From an uncultured Alphaproteobacteria bacterium (GTDB taxonomy: Bacteria > Pseudomonadota > Alphaproteobacteria > UBA8366 > GCA-2717185): a DNA stretch of 64,000 bases. The translations under genes were made by a program, and so were the position numbers. The notes beneath the pieces were generated by a model that did not search any database, was not told where the DNA came from, and saw only the letters and a program-made list of their open reading frames with translations. Positions 18,862 through 27,437 of the stretch are shown piece after piece (within the stretch, counting starts at the first letter, position 1; each line of letters opens with the position of its first letter). Location: the NCBI GenBank assembly GCA_943788635.1, contig CALSRA010000013.1, forward strand, positions 62,001 through 126,000. Reading direction: 5' to 3'.

Positions 18862-19099
18862 AAAAAGTGGAGAAAATGGGGTCTTTTATCAGGTTATATC
18901 CTCGTAATGTCCGTGTTATGGAAACCGAAACGCCCGGCGCTTCTCGTCATCTTCCCAATGCCGCCGCTTGCGACGTTTCTGCCCCATCGATAAAGCCCGT
19001 TAGTGTCCACCATCGATAGTGGACACCAGCGCCCCCTATCCGGACCAAGCATCACGATCAAATCGTCGCCCGCAAGGGCGGGCAGACCGGGCGCTTACA
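18862..19099 (-). mobile_element. right-end remnant of a second, diverged IS66 element
   Basis: On the minus strand 18987-18925 reads 'MGQKRRKRRHWEDDEKRRAF', clearly homologous to TnpA '[19 protein letters not shown]'. The same GTGTCCAC hairpin recurs at 19003-19025, and the segment ends in GGGCGCTTAC (19090-19099) like the IS66 terminus. Only the 5' piece of tnpA and the end are left. The IS interrupts an integrase gene exactly at 19099/19100. Confidence 0.75.
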
Positions 19100-19283
19100 A
19101 AGCAAGGTGGGTGGGCGTTGGTTCTTCAAGGCTGGCATAGAAGGCTGGCACATCAGCCCAAGTCATCGCCGGAATGTATTTTGGCTTGTGCTGCGACTTA
19201 CCCAGAAGCGCCTTAACTTTGTCGGTCGCTTGCAAGTCCACATCCAGGCCCAGCGCCGCCGCGTGCCGCAGCACAACAAACAC
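19100..19283 (-). pseudogene. P4-type tyrosine integrase, internal fragment
   Basis: The minus frame reads 'VLRHAAALGLDVDLQATDKVKALLG', then 'HKPKYIPAMTWADVPAFYASL' and ends 'TPTHLAL' at the IS66 end. This is the core-domain start of P4-like integrases, in which 'HLALRLLILTGVRS' with the catalytic Arg should follow; that part is gone. The N-terminal part is not found either. It is evidence for a former integrative island here, perhaps one that used tRNA-Val at 8.0 kb. Confidence 0.72.
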
Positions 19284-19385
19284 GCTGCTTAACTGAAAAC
19301 CAGATGAGCCAAGTCTCCTGAAAACCAAAAAGCCGGATGTCTTAATTTATCTGACGACGGACACCGCATACAAGCGTGTTTCTGC

Positions 19386-21527
19386 CTATTTCTTGGTGTG
19401 TACGTAGACGCCGGTCCAGTCCTCTGCAGGCGGGTAGCGACGCAGCTTGCGTGCGCGACGCGCCATGATGGCAACGGCGAGGTCGGTAGGATTCCTCTTC
19501 GACAGACCCATGAACCGGCGGGATGCCTCGTCGAACTCGCCCTTCATGTAACGTGTGATCGCCTCCTCGTAGGCGTCTCGGTGCACGAGCCTTTCCGGAT
19601 CGACCTTTCCCTTTTCCCCCATCAGTTCAAAGATGCGAATACTGCCGGTGCGGCCTACCACCGAAACCCGGTCGAGGAAACGCCATTCGAAGCGGTCGCC
19701 GGTCGCATCGCGTAGTGCCTCGCTCCCCATGATGCTGGTGCCGTAGAACTTGCAAAGACCTTCCAGTCTGCTTGCAATGTTCACGGTGTCACCGATCACC
19801 GTATAGGAGAACCGGTCAGCGGTGCCGATGTTACCGACCAGAACCTCGCCGACATCGAGTCCGATTCTGGCGTGGAACAGCGGTCTGCCCGCGGCCTCCC
19901 GTTGGATTCGGTCCTCCCCTAGCAGCTTCTGGCCATCGATTGCCGCCAGGCAGGCCGCAACCTCGTGATCCGGTGTTGCTATCGGCGCGTTAAACAGTGC
20001 CAAGATGCCATCGCCAATATATTTGTCGACCGTACCATGGTTCTCGGACAAGGAGTCGCGCATCAGGGTGAAATAGTCGCCCATCTCGTCGAAGATCTCT
20101 TCCGGCGTCAGTTTCTCCGAAATGGCCGTGAAATCGGCGATATCGGAGAAATAGATCGTCATCCGGCGGCGCTCCCCGCCTAGTTTCGCCTCCTCTCCGG
20201 AGATGATCAGCTTGCGGACCAGGCCCGTGGGCACATACCGTCCGAACGAACGAAGGCTGAGCTTCATTTTCTCTTTCGAGTGATAGAGAGTATCAAGTTC
20301 CCGGACGATCGAGTCGTGGATTTGCGTGTCGGTCAGATTGAACTGACCGATATTGCTGAACTCCGTGACCAAGTGATTGACCGCTTGCCGGATCCGGTTG
20401 GCTAGAAGCAGTATAATCGCACTTAGGAACACTATCAGCAGGCCTGTTATCGCCGCCATCTCCTGATTGGTACGGATCAGTTCGCCCACGAAGTCGTCGG
20501 TCGAAGCGACCGAAAGAACACGCCACTCCTTCCGAAACCTGTCGGGGAATGGCATCTCCCTGATGCTGAGTTGGCGGCCTTCCGAATCCTTGAAGACATA
20601 GGACGAGGTTCTAGCCAGATGGCGCAGTTCGTATGACTCGCGGATGGAGAGGTCGTCGATGCTGGCGACATTGGATGTGATGGCACCCTTCTGGCCGGTG
20701 TTCAGGAGCCTGGGATCGGAACTCGCGATCAGATTGCCCAGCCCGTCATAGATGATTGTTGTGCTATTCTCGCTGATGCGGTTGTTGTCGAGATAGTTGG
20801 AGATGTTCGACAATGTCATGTTGGCACCGACAAAACCGATAAACTTGCCGCTGCGGATTATAGGGAAACCAAGCGAGATCACTCTAAAACCCGTATCGGG
20901 ATTGATGCTGGGTTCACCAATCGCTAGCCTTCCAGAATTACGAGCTTCAAGGTAATGGGGCAGTTTCCGGATATCGAGATCGGTCAGGACGGAATAGGTC
21001 GCCAAGCTCTCGCCGCCCCAGACCTCGAAGAACTCCCGATGGCGTGCCCTATTATCGCCTGCTGCAAATTCATCAATGTAACTGGAGTGCCAGTTGGCGT
21101 TCTCGGGTATCTGTTCATCGGACTTGCGACGGTCCGCGTCGATGCGCGACACCACTCGGTGAAAGCCGTTTTCCAGACTGACATAGATGGCGTCGATCTG
21201 ATTGGCCGCCTTCAGGCTGCGCCAGAGCACCTGGCCGCCGAGTTTGGACTTGAAATAGACTGGCCCCATCGCCGCCGAGTCCGCTACGACCGCGACGACA
21301 TGACCAACCGTCTCTACCATTTCCGCGGAAGCCATGACCGTCTGGCGCATGTTATGGGTCACCTGGCGATCCAGGTTCGCAAGCGCCGAAGCCTCGTTGC
21401 GGATGTAGCCGTAAACCAGAACACCCAGCATTGGCAGAATCGTTAAGACCAGAAAGATCCCGAGCAAGAAGATGCCGAGACTGACGCGGATACGCATACA
21501 CATAAATTTAGCGTGTACCTCCTCCAT
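19386..21527 (-). CDS. class III adenylate/guanylate cyclase with periplasmic Cache-type sensor
   Basis: 713 residues. An N-terminal membrane helix ('LGIFLLGIFLVLTILPMLGVLVYGY', about 17-41) is followed by a long periplasmic Cache-like region (about 45-350, with 'GFRVISLGFPIIRSGKFIGFVGANM'). A second helix is at about 358-378. A HAMP-like linker and the catalytic domain (about 455-640) follow. The metal site is 'TIYFSDIADFTAISE' and the second Asp is in 'GTVDKYIGDGILALFNAP'; 'GDTVNIASRLEG' holds the transition-state Asn/Arg region. It makes a cyclic nucleotide, most likely cAMP, in response to an external ligand. AGGAGGGG precedes the ATG. It is unbroken in a region otherwise full of IS debris. 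Confidence 0.92.
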   Translation of the reverse strand: MEEVHAKFMCMRIRVSLGIFLLGIFLVLTILPMLGVLVYGYIRNEASALANLDRQVTHNMRQTVMASAEMVETVGHVVAVVADSAAMGPVYFKSKLGGQVLWRSLKAANQIDAIYVSLENGFHRVVSRIDADRRKSDEQIPENANWHSSYIDEFAAGDNRARHREFFEVWGGESLATYSVLTDLDIRKLPHYLEARNSGRLAIGEPSINPDTGFRVISLGFPIIRSGKFIGFVGANMTLSNISNYLDNNRISENSTTIIYDGLGNLIASSDPRLLNTGQKGAITSNVASIDDLSIRESYELRHLARTSSYVFKDSEGRQLSIREMPFPDRFRKEWRVLSVASTDDFVGELIRTNQEMAAITGLLIVFLSAIILLLANRIRQAVNHLVTEFSNIGQFNLTDTQIHDSIVRELDTLYHSKEKMKLSLRSFGRYVPTGLVRKLIISGEEAKLGGERRRMTIYFSDIADFTAISEKLTPEEIFDEMGDYFTLMRDSLSENHGTVDKYIGDGILALFNAPIATPDHEVAACLAAIDGQKLLGEDRIQREAAGRPLFHARIGLDVGEVLVGNIGTADRFSYTVIGDTVNIASRLEGLCKFYGTSIMGSEALRDATGDRFEWRFLDRVSVVGRTGSIRIFELMGEKGKVDPERLVHRDAYEEAITRYMKGEFDEASRRFMGLSKRNPTDLAVAIMARRARKLRRYPPAEDWTGVYVHTKK

Positions 21528-21642
21528 GTTGCACCCCTCCTAGGGACCAAAGTTACGATTGGTCTCAAAGGCCGCGGCTACCGCGCACCTTTCAACGGTA
21601 TCCAACTGATCATATACTAAACGAGGTTTTTGGGCGCTATCC

Positions 21643-21699
21643 TTTATGCTCGGCGATGCGGGCGAGAACGTCGGTCAATCAGGCTTGCGGGTCGACGTC
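21643..21699 (-). mobile_element. IS66 tnpC fragment, decayed
   Basis: The minus strand reads D-V-D-P-Q-A-stop-L-T-D-V-L-A-R-I-A-E-H-K, matching TnpC '[19 protein letters not shown]' with the Trp codon turned to TGA. This is a short, dead remnant distinct from the two full copies. The rest of 21528-21821 holds no recognisable gene. Confidence 0.7.
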
Positions 21700-21821
21700 G
21701 CTTTAACGGAATTCCATTCCCAGAATTGGCTAAAAGTCGCTGTCGCAGGCACCTGCGTTGCACGTCCGGTTTTTCTAAGGATAGCGGAAGTTAAAGGCGT
21801 GGCGGTGGCATTACCTCTTGG

Positions 21822-22142
21822 TCAACTGTCCAGCAACGACTTGGCAAATCCTGACAGTCGTTTGATTTCCCGGCGTATAGCCGCGCCTTCCTTCCGCTGA
21901 CGGATCGCCTCCGCTGATCGACGGCCATGCTTCCAGCGAGATTTGCGAATTCGCTCAATGCCCTCCTGCGTCTTGGGGCCGGTGCTTTTGCCGCCGTGGA
22001 TGCGGCATCGCCCATTGGACATTGCCGGTGACTGGCATGGCGTTCCACGCCGCTTAGTTTTGGCTCCACAACGTGGTGCGGCGTTTGCCACGGAAAGAGC
22101 CTTCTTCCATGCGGGAATATAAGGTTTATCGCTCTTAGTCAT
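21822..22142 (-). CDS. small basic HGGxSTGP-motif protein
   Basis: The 106-residue protein contains 'APRCGAKTKRRGTPCQSPAMSNGRCRIHGGKSTGPKTQEGIERI', a cysteine-rich element ending in HGGxSTGPKT that recurs in alphaproteobacterial phages and mobile islands. It is rich in Lys/Arg and probably binds DNA or zinc; no function is established. The start at 22142 overlaps the end of the upstream gene by 8 bases, so the two form a unit. Confidence 0.75.
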   Translation of the reverse strand: MTKSDKPYIPAWKKALSVANAAPRCGAKTKRRGTPCQSPAMSNGRCRIHGGKSTGPKTQEGIERIRKSRWKHGRRSAEAIRQRKEGAAIRREIKRLSGFAKSLLDS

Positions 22143-22815
22143 CGCCACCCCCGGCGCTGAGCCCCCCTGTAACGACCGCCCGTCCGCCGTCATTGACGTT
22201 GACGTGTTGCACGGTGACGGTCTGCTTGCCGCCTGTACGGAGCTTGTGGAGGGCAAGAGCGCCCTTCTGGAAGGCGTCCATCATGCGGGCCGAGGAATTG
22301 GCCACGCGGGCTGCCTCGACGACGTAGATGCCGTCCTGTTGGTATGGTCCGCCTTCATTTTCGACAAGTTCCCGCGCCTTGGCGGCGAAGGTCATGGCCA
22401 GCTTGTGGGCGGCGGCAAGTTGGTGCGCCATCATCTTCTCGATGCTGTTCCGCGCTTGGATAGTCTCAGCGGCGTCGACGGCCAAGGCAACACACTGGAT
22501 GCCGTCGTCGGCGAGCTTGAGCCGGTCCATACTGGCCTCGGCGGCGACGGCGTCCGGGCGCTCGACAGTGTCGATGAAGTTTGCGCCGCGCGCGATTTGA
22601 TCACCCACTGGGACGAGTTCGCCGCCTGCGCCGACGGCAGGGGGATTATCCAGCGCCAATGCCGAGGCTGCGCTGGTTTCAAGTTCGGCAGCGTCGTAGC
22701 ACATGAACTCGGCGGCAAGAGGATCGGTGACCGGCGCGGCCTCAAGTGCGGCGGCGGTGGCGCGTAATGACCGGGCTGCAGTTCGGTCTTTTAGTGCGGT
22801 TGTAACCTTTGTCAT
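22135..22815 (-). CDS. hypothetical protein, phage/mobile-island associated
   Basis: 226 residues, mostly helical and Ala-rich, soluble. The C-terminal half 'KARELVENEGGPYQQDGIYVVEAARVANSSARMMDAFQKGALALHKLRTGGKQTVTV' is split here by context: the stretch 'MMDAFQKGALALHKLRTG' followed by 'KQTVTVQHVNV' recurs in proteins of prophage-like regions. It ends in a Gly-rich tail. No function is known. It is upstream of the HGGxSTGP gene and on the same strand as the recombinase at 23.6-24.5 kb. Confidence 0.7.
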   Translation of the reverse strand: MTKVTTALKDRTAARSLRATAAALEAAPVTDPLAAEFMCYDAAELETSAASALALDNPPAVGAGGELVPVGDQIARGANFIDTVERPDAVAAEASMDRLKLADDGIQCVALAVDAAETIQARNSIEKMMAHQLAAAHKLAMTFAAKARELVENEGGPYQQDGIYVVEAARVANSSARMMDAFQKGALALHKLRTGGKQTVTVQHVNVNDGGRAVVTGGLSAGGGDD

Positions 22816-23150
22816 TGGCCGATGCCCTCATCAGTGGAGTTCGCTTGGCGTGCGCGACGGTGGTGGACCCCTGTTCCGTCTTCCCGGTCTGGCCGCGTTG
22901 CCCGCCTACTCATTGCGACTAGTCGGACCGCCAGAGATCGTCGCGGAGAGCGGTTTAAACCGTCTTGGCCCCGAGGTGCCGCACCCCTATCCGTGACCCT
23001 GAGCGTCAATATGAGCGGCATCAATAAGGTGACGCAGTCCGGGAGCTCCCGGCCGCCCGCCGAGTCCGACAAATGTCCCGTAATCGTGTCCCTACATTAC
23101 CTTAATTCCAGTTATTTTACGAGATCGGATTAAGATGCTGTTCTCCGCTC
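22816..23150. other. intergenic, no gene recognised
   Basis: Frames on both strands are open for short lengths, but none has a recognisable family or good ribosome-binding site. It may carry the promoter of the minus-strand pair ending at 21822. Confidence 0.4.
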
Positions 23151-23444
23151 TCATGTTTGGTCGTCCGCAGATTTGAGGCGTCTGGGGATATCTTTGAGGA
23201 CGTAGACAGGGCCGTAGGCAAGGACGCCGTCATCATTGATATCTGCGTCCTTGGGCGGGGTCTCGTCGGCGTCTAACGGGCGACGGATCGGCGAGCGCAC
23301 GGCGTGCGCAAGCACCGCGTAGCGGCAGCCGGGTGCCTTGAGCGCCACCGGCTGCGCCGCGAGGGGGGCCGGGGCGCTTGTGTACTCACAGGCTGAAACG
23401 CCTATATAGTAATCCTTATTAGGCGTTTCAGCCTGTGACGACAT
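23151..23444 (-). CDS. hypothetical small protein overlapping a long inverted repeat
   Basis: Ninety-seven residues beginning 'MSSQAETPNKDYYIGVSACEY'. The C-terminal half ('DINDDGVLAYGPVYVLKDIPRRLKSADDQT') looks protein-like. I do not recognise the family. Its 5' codons are made of the 19-bp inverted repeat at 23386-23438, so the start region of its mRNA would fold into a strong hairpin. It may be non-coding. Confidence 0.4.
   Translation of the reverse strand: MSSQAETPNKDYYIGVSACEYTSAPAPLAAQPVALKAPGCRYAVLAHAVRSPIRRPLDADETPPKDADINDDGVLAYGPVYVLKDIPRRLKSADDQT
23386..23438. repeat. perfect 19-bp inverted repeat, 15-bp spacer
   Basis: The left arm TCACAGGCTGAAACGCCTA (23386-23404) is exactly complementary to 23420-23438. 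The AT-rich spacer is 23405-23419. No T-run follows on either side, so it is not a typical terminator. It lies 121 bases downstream of the tyrosine recombinase stop codon. Recombinase binding, an element end or mRNA control are all possible. Confidence 0.85.
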
Positions 23445-23559
23445 CGCCTGCCGCGCCGCGGTCTCCGGCTCTGGCAGGACCCCGGTCATGTTCGCTCTAC
23501 CGTTTTCTGTCGCCGTCGCTGTGCCTACGATCTGTCAGTCTGCTCTGTGCCGATCGCGT

Positions 23560-24504
23560 TCAGGTTCGGTCCTGCAACGCCGCCAGCTTGGCCGCAGCAC
23601 CGCGCCGCGCCTGCTGGTTCTCCGAATACCGGGCGGGCATCGCCGGCGACTTCCACCGCCCCGCCTGCATGATCTCCGCCAGGCCTAACCCGGCCGCCGT
23701 CATGTCTTGTGCCACGCCGACACGTGCGGAATGGCCGGAAGGGTTAATCGTGAGCCCTGCAGCCTTCGCCATTTCCTTCAGAATTCGGGGTACGTCACGA
23801 TCATTCAGCCGCTCGCCAACCCGTCCCGCCTTGCGGACAGACCGAAACAACGCGCCGGCGGTAATGCCGGCGGCCGCGATCCACGCGTCCAGTTGCACGA
23901 TCGTGTCGGCAGCAATGAAGCAGACCGCCCCTTCACCGGCCTGATCAGATTTGGACCGCCGGACGATGACCGTGCCCGTCCCGTCCTCTTGCCGCGTGAC
24001 ATCTTCAACATCGAGCGCGACCAGTTCAGACCGACGCAGCATCGTGTCGTATTGCAGGGCAAGCATGGCGACGTTGCGGCGCTCCCGGACGCTGTCGCCG
24101 GCGGCTGCGATCATGCGATCAACGGCGGGCCGGTTCAGCGCATCTGCCTGCGCCTGTCGTGTCCCGTTCGTTCGCGCCGTCCGCCGGACCGCCAGCCTGA
24201 CGGTCTCGTCCTTGGTCGGGTCGTCCAGACCGGCAGCGCGATGCATGCGGGCAATGGAGGCGACGTAGCGTCGGACCGTGGCAATGGATTTGGACGCCGC
24301 CTGTTCGTCGATGAAGGCCGCGAGGGCCTCCGGCAGGGCCGGCAGCGCGACATGACCATGGCTGGAACACCATGCGCTCCAGACCGCCGTGTCCGCCTTC
24401 AGCGCCCGCTCGGTGTTCGGTGATATTGCGCCCTTGGCCTTTTGCCCGTAGGCCACCAGCCGAGACTGCAGTTCATCCTGCTGGATCAGATCACGCATAC
24501 GCAT
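23560..24504 (-). CDS. tyrosine recombinase/integrase
   Basis: 314 residues with a SAM-like N-terminal core-binding domain (about 25-105) and a C-terminal catalytic domain. The catalytic residues are visible: Arg in 'YDTMLRRSELVAL' (about 158), Lys in 'RRSKSDQ', HxxR in 'GHSARVG' (about 265), Trp in 'QAGRWKS', and the nucleophile Tyr in 'PARYSENQ' (about 290). It is short like Cre/Xer-type enzymes and lacks the N-terminal arm-binding domain of lambda-type integrases. A lox/dif-like inverted site lies 10 bases in front of its start codon. It appears intact. Confidence 0.9.
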   Translation of the reverse strand: MRMRDLIQQDELQSRLVAYGQKAKGAISPNTERALKADTAVWSAWCSSHGHVALPALPEALAAFIDEQAASKSIATVRRYVASIARMHRAAGLDDPTKDETVRLAVRRTARTNGTRQAQADALNRPAVDRMIAAAGDSVRERRNVAMLALQYDTMLRRSELVALDVEDVTRQEDGTGTVIVRRSKSDQAGEGAVCFIAADTIVQLDAWIAAAGITAGALFRSVRKAGRVGERLNDRDVPRILKEMAKAAGLTINPSGHSARVGVAQDMTAAGLGLAEIMQAGRWKSPAMPARYSENQQARRGAAAKLAALQDRT

Positions 24505-24513
24505 AAACCTCTA

Positions 24514-24545
24514 TTATGAACGATAAGTCTGATTATCGGACATAA
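24514..24545. other. candidate recombinase core site (13-6-13)
   Basis: Two 13-bp arms, TTATGAACGATAA (24514-24526) and TTATCGGACATAA (24533-24545), are inverted with 11 of 13 matches. They are separated by the 6-bp spacer GTCTGA. The geometry is that of dif (6-bp centre) with lox-length arms. It is placed just upstream of the tyrosine recombinase start, so binding there would also control the gene. Function is inferred. Confidence 0.55.
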
Positions 24546-24841
24546 AATGATGGCTCGTTGGACGGGTTTCAAGGGCCGCGCCGGCGCGCTTTCGGGGCTT
24601 ACTTTCGAGCTGCAGTCTCAACCTGCTAAACGACGGATGGCCCTGCTACCTGAACATCCGAATGCGAAATAGCTCTGGTGGCTCTCTTTTCTCCGGAGAA
24701 TGTAGATTCCATCTGGCTGAGAAACTAGCGGCCGAGCATGATATAAACCCGCATTTCCCAAGTGACCGAACCATTTGATGCGGTTTGTGTCTGATTCATG
24801 CATAAGAAACATAGGCTTATATCAGACAGAGGGCGGCTCGG

Positions 24842-26192
24842 ATGCGGAACCCAGAGGGTGAATCGGATAGCCACCCACTTCGGCCCTGTTTCGACCGCCG
24901 CCTTAAGCTGGAGTTCCACGGATCGCGGGTGACCTCCGACGCCGGGCTGCTTGCCTATCGCGAAATCGATGACGCCCTCGGGCTGACGGCATTGGCGGGT
25001 GAATTTCTCGCCGACAGCCGGACCGGCAGGAACGGCTGGCACGGCATCGTCGGTCTCCTGCGTCAGTCGATATATGGTCGCCTCGCCGGGTACGAAGACG
25101 TGAACGACGCCGACCGGCTCGGGCGCGATCCTGCGATGCGCTGGATCGTCGGCGGCAAGGCGGTCGAGCGCGGTGGTGCCTCGACCAGCCAGATGGGCCG
25201 GTTCGAGACAGAGTTGCTCGCCACCAATGACAACCTCGCTGCCCTGGTGGACCTGTCGGGCAAGCTGGATCGACCGGGTTCATGACCGCAACCCGCCGAA
25301 GCTGATCGTGCTCGACATGGACAGTTCCGTGAGCCCGACCCACGGCGATCAGGAAGCCACAGCCTACAACGGCCACTTCGGCTGCACCTGCTATCACCCG
25401 CTGTTCGTGTTCAATCAGTTCGGCGACCTGGAGCGTTGCAGCCTACGACCCGGCAACGTGCACAGCGCCCACGAATGGCGTGACGTTCTGGAGCCGGTTG
25501 TCGCGCGGTATCGGGACCGGAAGTTGCGGCGCTACTTCCGTGGAGATGCGGCGTTTGCCTTGCCTGGGATATACGAGTTCCTCGAAGTCGAGGGCTTCAG
25601 CTACGCGATCCGGCTGCCGGCCAACAAGGTGCTGCAAGAGAGCGTCGCGCACCTACTCAAGCGCCCGGTCGGCAGGCCCCCCAGGGACGTCCGCCGGTAT
25701 CACGCCAGCTTCAGCTATCGGGCCGCAAGTTGGACAAAGCCCCGTCGCGTCGTCGCCAAGGTCGAATGGCATCCGGGCGAACTGTATCCGCGCGTCGGCT
25801 TCATTGTCACCAACCTGAGCCGTCCCGCTGAACGGGTCGTCGCATTCTACAATCAGCGCGGCACCGCCGAGCAGTACATCAAGGAGGGCAAGAACGCGAT
25901 TCGGTGGACGCGCCTGTCGTGCCAGAAGTTCCGCAACAACGGAGTCCGTCTCCAGCTTCATGCGCTGGCCTACAACCTCGGCAACTTCATGCGCACCCTG
26001 GCGCTGCCCGATGCCGTGGAACAGTGGTCACTGACCAGCCTGCGGGAAAAGCTCATCAAGATCGGCGCGAAGATCGTCTGCCACGGGCGCTACGTCACGT
26101 TCCAGATGGCCGAGGTCGCCATTCCCCGCGACCTGTTCGCTGACATCCTGCGCCGCATCGACCGACTCAGACCTGAGCCAGCCCCGACATGA
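24842..26192 (+). pseudogene. IS1380-family transposase, frameshifted
   Basis: The N-terminal frame (24842-25285) reads 'LKLEFHGSRVTSDAGLLAYREIDDALGLT'. The frame with the catalytic core (to 26192) reads 'LIVLDMDSSVSPTHGDQE', 'FGCTCYHPLFVFNQFGDL', 'RGDAAFALPGIYEFLE' and 'YNQRGTAEQYIKEGKNAI'. The two join if the C at 25265 is removed: GGC AAG TGG ATC GAC restores 'GKWIDRV'. A single-base insertion therefore broke the gene. The element ends were not found. Bases 24546-24841 and 26193-26435 hold no other gene that I recognise. Confidence 0.85.
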
Positions 26193-26435
26193 TCGACGGG
26201 ATGCCGCTAATGAAAGCCGACGACGGGATTGGTGCGTCTGAAACACGCTCCGAACGACAACTTTCCGCGCCGACACGCCCGCTTGGCGCTCCATTCTATG
26301 ATATTGGCGAGGCCGTGGCTGCCAAACGCAGCCCGCTTGCCAATCATGCAATTTTTAGCCACGATCAACCCGGTCGAAGCCTCTTACTTGGAGAATCCCA
26401 GTTAATAATAGGATGCAGAAATTAGGCATAAAATA

Positions 26436-27197
26436 ATGAAGAGAATTTTAGCTTACACAATAGTTATAATATTTTTATCGTCTGCCGCCGTGGCAGATCA
26501 AGTCACCCTTAGCTTTCCAGATGTGTCTGAGCTTCCCATCCATAGCGTTGAACAAGCCAAGGCAAAGGCAAATATAATCGCTTTTATTGGTGGAAATGGT
26601 CTAAAAAACAGTCAAGGAAACAGCAAAAATTTTCTTGTTACTCAAAGAGGTGATTTTATTTCAGCAGGCTTGAACTTTTATCTGTTCCCGAATCGCTCCG
26701 AGGATGAGAAGGCTAGTTACAAATTACGAGGAAGCGAGGAGCGAGCAGCGAGAATTCTCAAACTCACTAAGGAAATCAACAAACGCAATAACCTCCCAAT
26801 TTATCTAGTTGGTTTTAGTCGAGGTTCAGTCGACGCAGCGAAATTTTCAAAATTGTTTCCGGATTACATAAAAGGCATCGTTTTGGCTTCTGGGGTTTAC
26901 ACAAATTCCTCAAAGAAGGCAGAGTTTTATTCAATGGAGAGGATTTTGGGTTCAACTGTAAACGTTGGCGTTTTAGTTGCACATCATAAAAAAGATTCTT
27001 GCAAGGTGACGCCGTTTTCTTACGCAAAAGATTTTTTTGAAGAGCTTGAAGCTCCTCGAAAGGCATTTTTATCTTATGAGGACGGGGGTGCATCAGGCAG
27101 TGAATGTGGACCACTCAACCACCATGGCTTCGAAGATATTCAGGATCAAGTAGCAAACGATATCGCTCAATGGATTGCTGTTGATTCGGCTAAGTAA
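26436..27197 (+). CDS. secreted alpha/beta-hydrolase-like protein in an AT-rich patch
   Basis: 253 residues. A signal peptide ('MKRILAYTIVIIFLSSAAVA', cut after Ala-Asp about 20) is followed by a compact domain with a nucleophile elbow 'VGFSRGSVDAAKF' (Ser about 130) and a late His in 'PLNHHGFED' (about 230). 'GIVLASGVYTNSS' and 'VLVAHHKKDSC' match strand ends of the alpha/beta hydrolase fold. Cysteines at about 188 and 222 could form a disulfide. It is much richer in A/T than its surroundings and so is probably foreign. I do not recognise a named family; esterase or lipase-like activity in the periplasm is inferred. Confidence 0.75.
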   Translation: MKRILAYTIVIIFLSSAAVADQVTLSFPDVSELPIHSVEQAKAKANIIAFIGGNGLKNSQGNSKNFLVTQRGDFISAGLNFYLFPNRSEDEKASYKLRGSEERAARILKLTKEINKRNNLPIYLVGFSRGSVDAAKFSKLFPDYIKGIVLASGVYTNSSKKAEFYSMERILGSTVNVGVLVAHHKKDSCKVTPFSYAKDFFEELEAPRKAFLSYEDGGASGSECGPLNHHGFEDIQDQVANDIAQWIAVDSAK

Positions 27198-27198
27198 G

Positions 27199-27393
27199 AT
27201 GTCTTCGAAACGAACTATCACGAGCTACTTTTGTTTTGAGAAATTTGAGGTGGATATTGGAATAGGCGAGACATTTACGGGTCACAACACAGAAATTTAT
27301 GACTGCGTCATATGTTGTAACCCTCTCAAATTAGCCTATGAAGTATATGACGGTGAAATCAGTTCTCTAACGATAAGCGACGGCAACGAATAG
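27199..27393 (+). CDS. CPXCG-type cysteine-rich small protein, first motif degenerate
   Basis: Sixty-four residues starting at ATG 27199, one base after the hydrolase stop. The second half of the CPXCG family is clear ('IYDCVICCNPLKLAYEV'). In the first half the expected CPYCG is replaced by 'YFCFEKFEVDIG', leaving one Cys, so zinc binding is doubtful. It is AT-rich like the gene before it and presumably arrived with it. Confidence 0.6.
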   Translation: MSSKRTITSYFCFEKFEVDIGIGETFTGHNTEIYDCVICCNPLKLAYEVYDGEISSLTISDGNE

Positions 27394-27437
27394 TTCCGAC
27401 TAAACCCGCTTCACCGCCAATCGTTCCAACTTCTTCT

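Noticed and set aside
16363..18870. Target-site duplication around IS66 copy 1
   Set aside because: The 8-bp flanks GGCAAGGT and AAAAAGTG do not match, and neither fits the flanks of copy 2.
21643..21699. In-frame TGA in an IS66 TnpC fragment as another selenocysteine codon
   Set aside because: The codon replaces a conserved Trp in a short decayed remnant; plain decay explains it.
23386..23438. Inverted repeat as a transcription terminator
   Set aside because: No T-run follows on either strand, and the 15-base loop is long for a terminator.
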